From Tropicimonas sp. IMCC34011 (GTDB lineage: Bacteria; Pseudomonadota; Alphaproteobacteria; Rhodobacterales; Rhodobacteraceae): 64,000 nt of DNA. The first letter of the stretch is position 1. Each line of letters starts with the position of its first letter. The notes beneath the pieces are model-generated. The model searched no databases, had not been told where the DNA came from, and was given only the letters and a program-made list of their open reading frames with translations. Shown here one piece after another: positions 56,156-64,000 of the stretch. A program made the translations under genes and the position numbers. The stretch spans positions 124,001 to 188,000 of the forward strand of contig NZ_QMEJ01000004.1 of the NCBI RefSeq assembly GCF_003390865.1, read 5' to 3'.

Positions 56156-56740
56156 ATGAACAGCAGTTCCGGCACAGGATCGATCCGTCGCTTCCGGCAG
56201 ACCGCCGGGGACTCGGAAAACCTGATTAATCTCGTACAGGGAGACATCGCCGTCTCGGATCGTCCCGGCGACGCACTGACCACCATCCTGGGGTCCTGTG
56301 TGGCGGTCTGCCTTCACGACGCGGAACGCAGGATCGGCGGGATGAACCACTTTCTCCTGCCGGTCTCCAACAGCGGGGGCACGGAGGGTCTCAATACGCG
56401 CAGTGGCGCGTACCTCATGGAGTTGCTGATAAATTCCATGCTGAAGAAGGGGGCACTGAAGCGCCGACTGACAGCCCGCGTCGCCGGCGGCGCAATGATG
56501 CTCGGCAACGTCCGTCCGATCGGCGCTGCCAACGCAAAGTTCGCCTCCGACTTCCTCGCCGCCGAAGGGATACCCATCGCCGGTCAGCATACCGGCGGCA
56601 TCCGCTCCCGACGCCTGAAGTTCAAGATCGGGACCGGGGAAGTCCTGATGCAGCTGATACGACCGACAGAGCGGGAACTCGACGCCGTACCTGCGCCCCC
56701 CAAACTACCCGACGGATCGGGCGCCGTAGACCTCTTCTAG
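56156..56740 (+). CDS. cheD: Chemoreceptor glutamine deamidase CheD
   Basis: 194-residue CheD that deamidates glutamines on chemoreceptors and modulates adaptation. The catalytic cysteine is in TILGSCVAVCLHDAERRIGG, and the active-site histidine is in GMNHFLLPVS. GGIRSRRLKFKIGTGEVL and the family spacing are normal. A GGAGGAA ribosome site precedes it. Its coupling to the receptor gene by a 24-base gap suggests that it acts chiefly on that receptor. Confidence 0.95.
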   Translation: MNSSSGTGSIRRFRQTAGDSENLINLVQGDIAVSDRPGDALTTILGSCVAVCLHDAERRIGGMNHFLLPVSNSGGTEGLNTRSGAYLMELLINSMLKKGALKRRLTARVAGGAMMLGNVRPIGAANAKFASDFLAAEGIPIAGQHTGGIRSRRLKFKIGTGEVLMQLIRPTERELDAVPAPPKLPDGSGAVDLF

Positions 56741-57548
56741 CTGCCCCTCGCCTGTTCATATCCGTCGGAAGCGGGGCGGCATCGGGTTCAGGGCCCGGCC
56801 CGGAACCTTAGGCGACCTCCTCATGCCGGGACCGGCTCCGCCTGCTATCCGCCCCAGCCGGGCTCGGCATCAACGACGTCGCCACGACGTCAGAGCCCGG
56901 CGAACTCCATCCTGCCGTTCCCGCCACGAACAGGACGTGCGGGAGAGGATGAAATAGCGAATGGCGGGCGGGCGGGATCCGTCTCCAGCACCTTTACGGC
57001 ATTGACGGACTGGGTCGCGCTTGGAACGAGGGTATGCCGGCAAAAGTGCGGGCGAGAGCGCGCACCCTGCGCTCCAGATGCCCGGCGGCGCGTGGAGGCC
57101 CCCGGAGCAGGAACGTTGATCTGTCACAACAGACGCTGCGGTGGCGCCATGTGCAAGCGGTCGCCGACGTTCCTGACGCGTCGGCCTCGACGAGCGTCCC
57201 GGGCCCGCCGATGCAGACCCGGCGGAACGCGGAACGCGGAAAGCGGAACGCGGAACGCGGAACGCTGAACGCTGAACGCTGAACGCTGAACGCTGAACGC
57301 TGAACGCTGAACGCTGAACGCTGAACGCTGAACGCGAAGAAATCACGATTTATTGGCTGGGGAACAGTGTCGAAAGTCTCGCCCCCCGGCGGAAAGCCTT
57401 CCCGGTCCAATCTGCCGGGCGGATGAGATGATTGCAGCGCCGCGCCCAATCAGGGCACGCCCGTTGCAGCCCTGACATCAAGCCTGCCACGGCAAGGCGC
57501 GGAACGGGCGGCTTCCGCCCCATCCCATGCCCAACCGCGCGTCCATCC
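56741..57548. other. Gene-free convergent stretch between cheD and nadE
   Basis: About 800 bases between convergent genes. Open frames on both strands are short, without recognisable domains, and the one long minus-strand frame is only the translated heptamer array. It holds the heptamer repeats and a GGGCGG/CCGCCC inverted repeat (57507-57521) close to the nadE end without a T-tract. Nothing else recognisable. Confidence 0.6.
57224..57335. repeat. Heptanucleotide tandem array (GGAACGC then TGAACGC)
   Basis: Sixteen contiguous 7-bp units without interruption: six of GGAACGC (one reads GGAAAGC) followed by ten perfect TGAACGC. The two blocks differ by one base per unit, so they are likely to have expanded separately. 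It lies in the gene-free gap between cheD and nadE. As the unit is seven bases, it would shift frame in any coding sequence, which fits its intergenic place. Confidence 0.95.
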
Positions 57549-59273
57549 TCAGGTCTGGGGGTCGCCTCCGCTGTCGGCTTCGGCCGGTTCGCGTGACGGA
57601 AGCGGATCGTCGATGGGAAGGCCGGGATCGCGCCAGCGATTGACGATGGGATAGCGCCGGTCGAGCCAGAACGCGCGGGGTGTCAGGCGGGCGCCGGGGG
57701 CCGCCTGAAAGCGCTTGTATTCGCTGCCGTAGACCAGCCCCTCGACGCGGCGGACCACGTCTTCCTCGAAGCCCTCCGCGACGATGGCGGCGGTGGACAG
57801 GTCACGGTCCACCATCATCTCGAGGATACGGTCGAGATCGGCGTATGGCGGCAGGCTGTCCTCGTCCTTCTGGTCGGCGCGCAGCTCGGCCGTGGGGGGC
57901 TTGTCGATGATCCGGGTCGGAACAACCTCCCCGGACGGGCCCATCATCCAGTCACGATGCTCGGAATTGCGCCAGCGGCAGGTCTCGAAGACGCGGGTCT
58001 TGTAGAGATCCTTGATCGGATTGTAGCCGCCGGACATGTCGCCGTAGATCGTGGCATAGCCCACCGCGACCTCGGACTTGTTGCCGGTGGTGAGCAGCAT
58101 CTCGCCGAACTTGTTCGACATCGCCATCAGAAGAAGCCCGCGGAGGCGGCTCTGGACGTTTTCCTCGGTCACGTCCTCTTCCAGCCCTTCGAAGAGCGGC
58201 GCGAGGGCAGCCGTCACGGCATCGCGCGGACCGCCGATATTCACCTCGTCCAGTCGGCAGCCGAGGGCAGTGGCGACAGCGGCGGCATCGTCGAGCGAGG
58301 TCTGCGACGTGAACTCGGACGGCAGCATCACGCAGCGCACGTTCTCAGGGCCAATGGCGTCCGCCGCGATCACCGCGACGATGGCGGAGTCGATCCCGCC
58401 CGACAGCCCGAGCAGCACCTTCTTGAAGCCGGACTTGCGCAGATAATCCCGCAGGGCCTCGACCATCACGCGGTAATCCTGCTCCCACGGCGATGGAACG
58501 GACGCCAGCTGGCCCGCGGCGGGGACCCAGCCGTCCTCCCCCTCCTCGAAGTCGACGTGGCGGATCGCGGTCTCGAAAAGCGGCATCTGCTGGACGAGCC
58601 CGCCCGCCCGGTCGAGGACGAAAGAGCCGCCATCGAAGACCTGGTCGTCCTGGCCGCCGGCGAGGTTGAGATAGACGAGCGGAAGCCCGGTCTCGACCGC
58701 GCGCGAGACCATGTGCCCCATGCGCACGTCGCGCTTCACGCGGTGATACGGGGAGCCGTTGGGGACAAGCAGGATCTCCGCCCCGCTTTCGGCCTGCGCC
58801 TCCGCCACATCGGGCCACCAGGCATCCTCGCAGATGGGCGAACCGATCCGGACGGGGCCGATCCGGTAGGGCCCGTGGATCGGGCTGGAGCGGAACAGGC
58901 GCACCTCGTCGAACACCCCGTCATTTGGGCGGTGATGCTTCAGGATGCGGGCGGCGACACGGCCCTTCTCGAGGATCCAGTAGGCGTTGTAGAGCGCGGG
59001 CGGATCGGCGAAGGGGCCGCCGATGGCGATGGCCGGGCCGTCCGCGCAGTCGGCCGCGAGCTGCAGGAGCGCGCGTTCGGCATGGGCGGTGAAGGCCGGC
59101 CGCCGGACGAGATCCTGTGTCTGGTAGCCGGTGATGAACATCTCCGGAAAGGCCACGAGGTCCGCGCCGGCGGCCTTTGCCTCCGCCCAGGCGTCCCGCG
59201 CCGCTGCGGCGTTGGCGTCGATCGCGCCCACGGTCGGGTTGAGCTGGGCGAGTGTCAGGCGGAATGTCGGCAT
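57549..59273 (-). CDS. nadE: Glutamine-dependent NAD+ synthetase
   Basis: 574-residue enzyme making NAD from deamido-NAD, ATP and glutamine. The N-terminal nitrilase-like glutaminase domain shows VAFPEMFITGYQ (Glu), ILKHHRPNDG (Lys) and SPICEDAWWPD (Cys). The C-terminal synthetase holds the pyrophosphatase loop LLGLSGGIDSAIVAVIAAD and TGNKSEVAVGYATIYGD. Length and motif order are normal. Start MPTFRLTLAQLNPTVG at 59273 fits the family. Confidence 0.97.
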   Translation of the reverse strand: MPTFRLTLAQLNPTVGAIDANAAAARDAWAEAKAAGADLVAFPEMFITGYQTQDLVRRPAFTAHAERALLQLAADCADGPAIAIGGPFADPPALYNAYWILEKGRVAARILKHHRPNDGVFDEVRLFRSSPIHGPYRIGPVRIGSPICEDAWWPDVAEAQAESGAEILLVPNGSPYHRVKRDVRMGHMVSRAVETGLPLVYLNLAGGQDDQVFDGGSFVLDRAGGLVQQMPLFETAIRHVDFEEGEDGWVPAAGQLASVPSPWEQDYRVMVEALRDYLRKSGFKKVLLGLSGGIDSAIVAVIAADAIGPENVRCVMLPSEFTSQTSLDDAAAVATALGCRLDEVNIGGPRDAVTAALAPLFEGLEEDVTEENVQSRLRGLLLMAMSNKFGEMLLTTGNKSEVAVGYATIYGDMSGGYNPIKDLYKTRVFETCRWRNSEHRDWMMGPSGEVVPTRIIDKPPTAELRADQKDEDSLPPYADLDRILEMMVDRDLSTAAIVAEGFEEDVVRRVEGLVYGSEYKRFQAAPGARLTPRAFWLDRRYPIVNRWRDPGLPIDDPLPSREPAEADSGGDPQT

Positions 59274-59435
59274 GGGAGGTCTTTCGGCTCGGCAATCCTC
59301 CGCCAGATAGCAGACTGACGGTCAGTTGACAGCGCCCGGCCCGGAAAAGCGTTGCCGCCGCTCCCGGCCCGCCGTAGGTTGCGCATCCGAAACCGGAGGC
59401 GAACATCCGCCCGCTAGTCTTGGGGGAGCAGTCCG

Positions 59436-60893
59436 ATGTCCCGAACCGCCCGATCGATCGCCCTTGCCGCCGCTCTGGCCAGTCTCGCCATGACGGCCGA
59501 GGCGCAGGTCAGCCGTGTACAGACCAAGCAATACGACAATGGCGGCGTCTACGAGGGGACGTTCAAGGACGGGCTTCAGCACGGTCGCGGCACGTATCGG
59601 CTCCCCAACGGCTACGAGTACGAGGGCGACTGGGTCGAGGGCGAGATCCTCGGTGACGGCACCGCGCGCTATCCCGACGGCTCGGTCTATACCGGCGAGT
59701 TCGTCGCGGGGAAGCCCGAGGGACAAGGCCGGATCGTCTTCGCGGATGGCGGCACCTACGAGGGCGACTGGACGAACGGCGAGATGACCGGCACCGGCAC
59801 CGCCAACTATGCAAACGGCGTGCGCTACGAGGGCTCTTTCGTCAACGCGCTGCATGACGGGGAGGGCACGATGGTCTCCCCCAACGGCTATCGCTACGAA
59901 GGCCAGTGGGTCGCCGGGGTCAAGGAAGGCCGCGGCACGATCACCTATCCCGACGGCGCCGTCTACGAGGGCAATCTCAGCCGCGGGCAGCGCTCGGGTC
60001 AGGGCACGCTGACCATGCCGGACGGGCTCGAATATGTCGGCGAATGGGCCGGCGGGCAGATCAACGGCACCGGCAGGCTCGTCCAGCCGAGCGGTGATGT
60101 CTACGAAGGCGACCTCGTGGACGGCAAGCGGGACGGCCGCGGCACTGTCACCTACGCCAACGGAGACGTCTACGAGGGCGGCTTCCAGAACGACCTGCGC
60201 CACGGTCAGGGCGAATTCGTCGGGACTGACGGCTACGAATATGCCGGCGACTGGGTCGAGGGCCGGATCGAGGGAACGGGCCGCGTCGTCTACCCCGACG
60301 GATCGATCTACGAGGGGACGTTCTCGAACGATCTGGCAGACGGCCAGGGCAAGATCACCTATGCCGACGGCTCGACCTACGAGGGCGGCTGGACGGCCGG
60401 CGTGATCGACGGCGAAGGCACCGCCACCTATGCCAACGGCCTCACCTATACCGGCGGTTTCGCGGACGGCCAGAACGATGGCCAGGGCGTGATGACCTCC
60501 CCCGACGGCTACCGCTACGAAGGCGAATGGCAGGCCGGGCTGCGCCATGGCGAGGGCACGGCGACCTATGCAGACGGCACCGTCTACGAGGGCGGCTTCG
60601 TCGAGGGTCAGCGCGACGGCCAGGGCACGATCACCATGACCGACGGCTTCACCTATACCGGCGGCTGGTCCGATGGCGAGATCAGCGGCGAGGGCGTCGC
60701 CACCTACGCCAACGGCGACCGCTACGAGGGATCGTTTGCCGACGGAAATCGCCAGGGTGAGGGAACGATGGTCTACGCGACCGGCGAGGAAGCCACAGGC
60801 ACGTGGGACGACGGCGTCCTGACCAGCACCGCAGACCCTGCGGACGCAGTGCCGGCGGCGGCCGATGGCGAGGCGGAGACCACCACTCAGTAG
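59436..60893 (+). CDS. Exported MORN-repeat protein (18 repeats)
   Basis: 485-residue protein with an N-terminal signal peptide (RSIALAAALASLAMTAEAQ) and 18 consecutive MORN repeats of 23 residues each (about residues 36-450, pattern YEGxWxxGxxxGxGTxxYxxG). A short acidic tail rich in Ala, Asp and Glu follows. MORN repeats form elongated beta hairpins that bind lipids or act as scaffolds. Export places it in the periplasm or at the envelope. The DNA repeats every 69 bases. It converges with the photolyase gene. Function unknown. Confidence 0.92.
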   Translation: MSRTARSIALAAALASLAMTAEAQVSRVQTKQYDNGGVYEGTFKDGLQHGRGTYRLPNGYEYEGDWVEGEILGDGTARYPDGSVYTGEFVAGKPEGQGRIVFADGGTYEGDWTNGEMTGTGTANYANGVRYEGSFVNALHDGEGTMVSPNGYRYEGQWVAGVKEGRGTITYPDGAVYEGNLSRGQRSGQGTLTMPDGLEYVGEWAGGQINGTGRLVQPSGDVYEGDLVDGKRDGRGTVTYANGDVYEGGFQNDLRHGQGEFVGTDGYEYAGDWVEGRIEGTGRVVYPDGSIYEGTFSNDLADGQGKITYADGSTYEGGWTAGVIDGEGTATYANGLTYTGGFADGQNDGQGVMTSPDGYRYEGEWQAGLRHGEGTATYADGTVYEGGFVEGQRDGQGTITMTDGFTYTGGWSDGEISGEGVATYANGDRYEGSFADGNRQGEGTMVYATGEEATGTWDDGVLTSTADPADAVPAAADGEAETTTQ

Positions 60894-60904
60894 GACCCTG
60901 CGAC

Positions 60905-60924
60905 GGTCCCGCATCGGCGGGGCC
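60905..60924 (+). terminator. Possible terminator after the MORN gene
   Basis: GGTCCCGC and GCGGGGCC pair around an ATCG loop (one wobble) 11 bases after the stop, but only a short T-containing stretch follows (CTTGT). It may act for either of the two convergent genes. Confidence 0.35.
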
Positions 60925-60953
60925 CTTGTCGCTGGCGCCTTCGACCCTCGCGG

Positions 60954-62480
60954 CTAGACCACTTCGCCCTTCTCCATGCGGCCGAGGAACTCCTCCGCTT
61001 CCGCAAGGATAGTATCGCGCTTCTCGTCCTTCATCCGATCCCAGGTCCGGTACATGTTGCCCATCCGGGGATTGCGCTCGAAGCGGTCCCGGTGCCTGTC
61101 CAGGAAGGCCCAGTAGAGCAGGTTGAACGGGCAGGCCCCCTCCCCCGTCTTGGTCTTCACGTCGTAATGACAGCCGCCGCAGTAGTCGGACATCCTGTCG
61201 ATGTAATTGCCCGAGGAAATGTACGGTTTCGAGCCGACGATCCCGCCGTCGGCGAACTGGCTCATGCCGATGACATTGGGCGCCTCCACCCATTCGTAGG
61301 CATCGGCGTAGACCTCGAGGTACCATTCGTGCACCTGGTGCGGGTCGATCCCGGCAAGGAGGGCGAAGTTGCCGGTCACCATCAGGCGCTGGATATGGTG
61401 AGCGTAGGCGTGCTCCTTCGTGTCCCTCACGGCTGAGCCGACGCAGTTCATGCGCGTCTCGGCGCCCCAGTAGAATCCGGGCAGGTCGCGGTCATGGCGC
61501 AGGATGTTGCGGGAGGTGTAGTCCGGCCCCTGCAGGAAATAGATCCCGCGCATGTACTCCCGCCAGCCGATGATCTGGCGAATGAAGCCTTCGACCGCAT
61601 TGATCGGCGCATCTCCCTGCCGCCACGCCTCTTCCGCTGCCTCGCAGATCTCCTGCCAGCTCAGGAGCCCGGCATTGAGGTAGAACGAGACATGGGCATG
61701 GTAGAGGAAGCCGTTCCCCTCCAGCATCGCGTCCTGGTAATCGCCGAACTTCGGCAGGGCGTTCTTGATGAAATGCGTGAGCGCGCGCCGGGCCTGACCG
61801 GGTTCGGTGGCGAGAGTGAAGGGGCGGAGGTCCCCGAAGTTCTCGCCGAACCGGGCCTCGACGAGGTCCAGCACCTCCTCCACGACCTCATCGGGCGTGA
61901 ATTCCATGGGCCCGCCATAGTCGATCTCGCCGGGAGCGGGCTTGCGGTTCTCGTGATCGAAGTTCCATTTCCCGCCCGCGGGCTCCCCGCCCTCCATCAG
62001 GAGGCCGGTCTCGCGCCGCATCTCGCGATAGAACCACTCCATCCGGAGTTCCTTGCGATCCTTCGCCCAGTCCTCGAAGCGGGCGTGACTGGCGAGGAAG
62101 CGATCATCGGAGAGCTGCGTGACGTCGAGCGGGCAATCGTTCAGAGCCTCGATCAGACGCCATTCACCGGGCTCGGTGGCCAGCACCTCGGCCGCCCCCC
62201 GCTGCTCCGCGCGGCGCAGAAGCTCGCCGGGGATGGAGCCCGCGTTCTCGGTATCGTCGAGCTCGGTGTAGTCCACCGTCCAGCCATCCTCCCTCAGCCG
62301 CGCGGCGAACTTGCGCATGGCGGCGAAGAGAAAGGCGATCTTCTTCGGATGATGGCGGACATAGCTCGCCTCGGACATGACCTCCGCCATGACGACGACA
62401 TCCTCGGCCCTGTCGGCCTCGCGCAGCGCGTGGATGTCCGGGGAAAGCTGATCCCCGAGGACGAGAACGAGACGGCTCAC
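60954..62480 (-). CDS. FeS-type photolyase/cryptochrome (PhrB-like, bacterial 6-4 photolyase group)
   Basis: 508-residue photolyase-family protein of the iron-sulfur bacterial cryptochrome/6-4 photolyase clade. The N-terminus VLVLGDQLSPDIHALREAD and the helical FAD domain (IRQIIGWREYMRGIYF, NFALLAGIDPHQVHEWYLEV) fit PhrB of Agrobacterium. The four cluster cysteines are present: MNCVGSA, then YCGGCHYD and GEGACPFN. It likely repairs (6-4) photoproducts or senses blue light, using FAD and probably a lumazine antenna. It begins with GTG overlapping the upstream SDR stop (GTGA). Confidence 0.93.
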   Translation of the reverse strand: MSRLVLVLGDQLSPDIHALREADRAEDVVVMAEVMSEASYVRHHPKKIAFLFAAMRKFAARLREDGWTVDYTELDDTENAGSIPGELLRRAEQRGAAEVLATEPGEWRLIEALNDCPLDVTQLSDDRFLASHARFEDWAKDRKELRMEWFYREMRRETGLLMEGGEPAGGKWNFDHENRKPAPGEIDYGGPMEFTPDEVVEEVLDLVEARFGENFGDLRPFTLATEPGQARRALTHFIKNALPKFGDYQDAMLEGNGFLYHAHVSFYLNAGLLSWQEICEAAEEAWRQGDAPINAVEGFIRQIIGWREYMRGIYFLQGPDYTSRNILRHDRDLPGFYWGAETRMNCVGSAVRDTKEHAYAHHIQRLMVTGNFALLAGIDPHQVHEWYLEVYADAYEWVEAPNVIGMSQFADGGIVGSKPYISSGNYIDRMSDYCGGCHYDVKTKTGEGACPFNLLYWAFLDRHRDRFERNPRMGNMYRTWDRMKDEKRDTILAEAEEFLGRMEKGEVV

Positions 62481-63133
62481 CAGTCGATTCTCCTGCCATG
62501 CTGATCGAAGAACCCGCCGCTTTCCTCGGGGCCGAGACGGTCCAGCACCGCGAGGAGATTGGCGGCGGCCTCCGCCGGCGGGACCGTTTTGTGCCGCGCG
62601 GTGTAGTCCTCGGTGAATGGGGTCTCGACGGTGCCGGGGTGAAGGCAGAGGAGAGTCGCCTGCCGGTGCGTGCGGGCAAGTTCGATTGCGGCGCCGTGCA
62701 TCAGCATGTTCAGCGCAGCCTTGGACGCGCGATAGGAATGCCAGCCGCCGATGCGGTTGTCCCCGATCGATCCGACGCGGGCGGAGAGCGCGGCGAAGGT
62801 GGCCGGCCTGTCCTTCGGCAGCAGTCGAAGGGCGTGCTTGAGGACGAGCATGGGGCCGGCCGCGTTCACCTCGAAGACGCGGGTCAGTGAATCGGCCGTG
62901 ACGGCGGCGATGGATTTCTCGGGTGGAGTGTCGGCGGCAAGGATGCCGACGGCGCAGAGGATCAGGTCGAACTCCCCTTGCAGCGTGCCGAGGCAGCGCT
63001 CGACCGACGCCTCGTCCCGGACGTCGAGCCCGTCCTCGCGGCGCGACAGCCGGACGACCTCCCCCCGCTCCCCGAGCGCCTCCGCCAGCGCCGATCCGAT
63101 CCCGCCAGAGGCGCCCACGACGAGGGACCTCAT
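62477..63133 (-). CDS. Short-chain dehydrogenase (CsgA-like)
   Basis: 218-residue SDR. The cofactor motif is VVGASGGIGSALAEALGERG, the NAG-type motif is replaced by LCAVGILAAD, and the catalytic Ser/Tyr/Lys are in FAALSARVGSI and WHSYRASKAALNM. LHPGTVETPF follows. The substrate is unknown; this SDR type is often found beside FeS photolyases. It is coupled at both ends: ATGA with the upstream SDR and GTGA with the photolyase gene. Confidence 0.9.
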   Translation of the reverse strand: MRSLVVGASGGIGSALAEALGERGEVVRLSRREDGLDVRDEASVERCLGTLQGEFDLILCAVGILAADTPPEKSIAAVTADSLTRVFEVNAAGPMLVLKHALRLLPKDRPATFAALSARVGSIGDNRIGGWHSYRASKAALNMLMHGAAIELARTHRQATLLCLHPGTVETPFTEDYTARHKTVPPAEAAANLLAVLDRLGPEESGGFFDQHGRRIDW

Positions 63134-63852
63134 TCGGCGTAGACCATCTTGCGGCCCATGCCGCCGTCCACCACCAGCGTCTGCCCCGTGACGAACCCGG
63201 CATCGGCGAGGTAGATCACCGCCTCCGCGATATCCTCGGGCCGGCCGGCACGGCCAACCGGGTGCTGGCCGTGGTCGATTTCGCGCAAGGCAGGCCGCTC
63301 CTTGGGCGGGACGATCCAGCCGGGCAGGATGGTGTTCGCCCGCACCTCGGGCCCGAGGGAGACGGCGAGGGACTGGGTCAGCCCGATCAGCCCGCCCTTC
63401 GCGGCGCCGTAGCCCTCGCAGTCCGGCTCCGCCTGAACGGCGCGCACGGAGGACATGGTGACGATGGAGCCGCCCCTCGCCCGCAATCCCGGCACGGCGG
63501 CGCGGACCGTCAGGAAGGCGCCGAGGAGATGACTGTCCGTCATCTTGCGCCAGCCCTCCAGCGACAGCTCCTCGATGGGGCCGGTGACGGGATGGGCGAT
63601 GCCGGCATTCGAGACGAGAAGGTCGATGCCGGGCGTCCCGAACTGTTCCGCGGCCTTCGCGAAGGCCTCGGCGACCGCCGCTTCATCCGTGACATCGCAG
63701 GTGATCGGCAGGACGCCGCCCTCGCCCCGTGCGAGGCCGTCTGCGTCCAGATCCAGCGCCGCGACGCGCCAGCCCTTGCCCGCAAGGCGTTCGCAGATCG
63801 CCCGCCCGATGGTGCCGGCCGCGCCGGTCACGATTGCAATTCTCGGTTCCAT
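63130..63852 (-). CDS. Short-chain dehydrogenase/reductase
   Basis: 240-residue classical SDR, first gene of the three-gene photolyase operon. The cofactor motif is IVTGAAGTIGRAICERLAGK, then LLVSNAGIAHPVTGPI and the catalytic pattern with SIVTMSSVRAVQ and YGAAKGGLIGLTQSLAVSLG. LPGWIVPPKERPALR occupies the substrate loop. ATG 63852 is preferred over the frame extension to 63948, which has no support. Its substrate is not evident. Confidence 0.88.
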   Translation of the reverse strand: MEPRIAIVTGAAGTIGRAICERLAGKGWRVAALDLDADGLARGEGGVLPITCDVTDEAAVAEAFAKAAEQFGTPGIDLLVSNAGIAHPVTGPIEELSLEGWRKMTDSHLLGAFLTVRAAVPGLRARGGSIVTMSSVRAVQAEPDCEGYGAAKGGLIGLTQSLAVSLGPEVRANTILPGWIVPPKERPALREIDHGQHPVGRAGRPEDIAEAVIYLADAGFVTGQTLVVDGGMGRKMVYAE

Positions 63853-63930
63853 GCCGGGGGAGGTAGACGCGGGCACAGGACGGTCAATCGAGGGGTTTTC
63901 ATTTACCTTTGCGTGATTATAGTCCGCCCC

Positions 63931-64000
63931 ATGACCGGACGCCCACATATCGCAGCCGACGCGCAGATCCTGCGCCGCGCCCGTCCGGCGCTCCTTCTCC
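63931..64000 (+). CDS. Start of a gene running out of the window
   Basis: A frame opening with MTGRPHIAADAQILRRARPA and continuing open to the last base. It is divergent from the SDR gene across 78 bases, of which the last 50 are unusually AT-rich and look like a promoter region. Too little is visible to identify the product. Confidence 0.45.
   Translation, partial: MTGRPHIAADAQILRRARPALLL

Noticed and set aside
57224-57335. CRISPR-like array.
   Set aside because: The 7-base units are contiguous with no spacers; it is a simple tandem repeat and no cas gene is nearby.
56994-57449. A minus-strand protein with repeated SVQRSAF units.
   Set aside because: It is only the heptamer array read as codons; no start signal, no domain outside the repeat, and no codon bias.

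Overview
The window is a continuous piece of a GC-rich bacterial chromosome, almost certainly an alphaproteobacterium of the Rhodobacterales (Roseobacter/Rhodobacter type). This rests on gene content and order: an F0 ATP synthase cluster with separate b and b' subunits, leuS-lptE-holA, lpxK beside a WaaA-like gene and a DUF4170 gene, a moxR-DUF58-BatA/DUF4159 cluster, xseB-ispA-dxs, and an FeS-type photolyase. The species cannot be told from the sequence. No rRNA, tRNA, CRISPR array, insertion sequence or prophage was found.

Layout. 1-4 kb: the 3' part of an error-prone polymerase gene (dnaE2) whose C-terminus is replaced by an unrelated tail, then a gene-poor stretch with one small hydrophilic protein. 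4-8 kb: a histone-deacetylase-like hydrolase, xseB, ispA and dxs (isoprenoid precursors). 8-11.6 kb: an AlkB-type hydroxylase, mutY, dciA and a DsbA-like protein. 11.6-18.4 kb: envelope and replication genes (lpxK, a diverged Kdo-transferase-like gene, DUF4170, leuS, lptE, holA). 18.4-21.3 kb: flavoprotein, HNH protein, crotonase and SDR. 21.4-28.9 kb: a translationally coupled moxR-DUF58-BatA/DUF4159-vWA/amidotransferase-like membrane cluster beside a divergent DUF1285 gene. 28.9-36.4 kb: polA, an ATP-grasp ligase with an ABC ATPase, a zinc-finger protein, globin, nth and adenosine kinase. 36.4-43.3 kb: PAP2 phosphatase, nitronate-monooxygenase-like enzyme, a second crotonase, a divergent sulfotransferase/GT14 pair, HIT protein and an AraC-Ogt fusion. 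43.4-47.6 kb: OmpA-type lipoprotein, the F0 operon with facing terminators, an ArsR regulator and a 22-residue membrane peptide. 47.6-53.8 kb: purU, ychF, a Pmp3-like protein, trpA, a voltage-gated sodium channel, gltX and a small metallopeptidase. 53.9-57.5 kb: a chemoreceptor with cheD, then an 0.8 kb gene-free stretch carrying a heptanucleotide tandem array. 57.5-64 kb: nadE, an 18-repeat MORN protein, and two SDR genes coupled to an FeS photolyase.

Most of the window is housekeeping and conserved accessory chromosome. The places most worth attention are the truncated DnaE2, the Kdo-transferase-like protein that has lost its signature residues, two crotonases lacking usual active-site glutamates, the MoxR/vWA membrane cluster of unknown target, the ATP-grasp/ABC pair without a permease, the sulfotransferase/GT14 pair, and the heptamer array. 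Many neighbouring genes overlap by ATGA or GTGA, so tightly coupled operons are the norm here.
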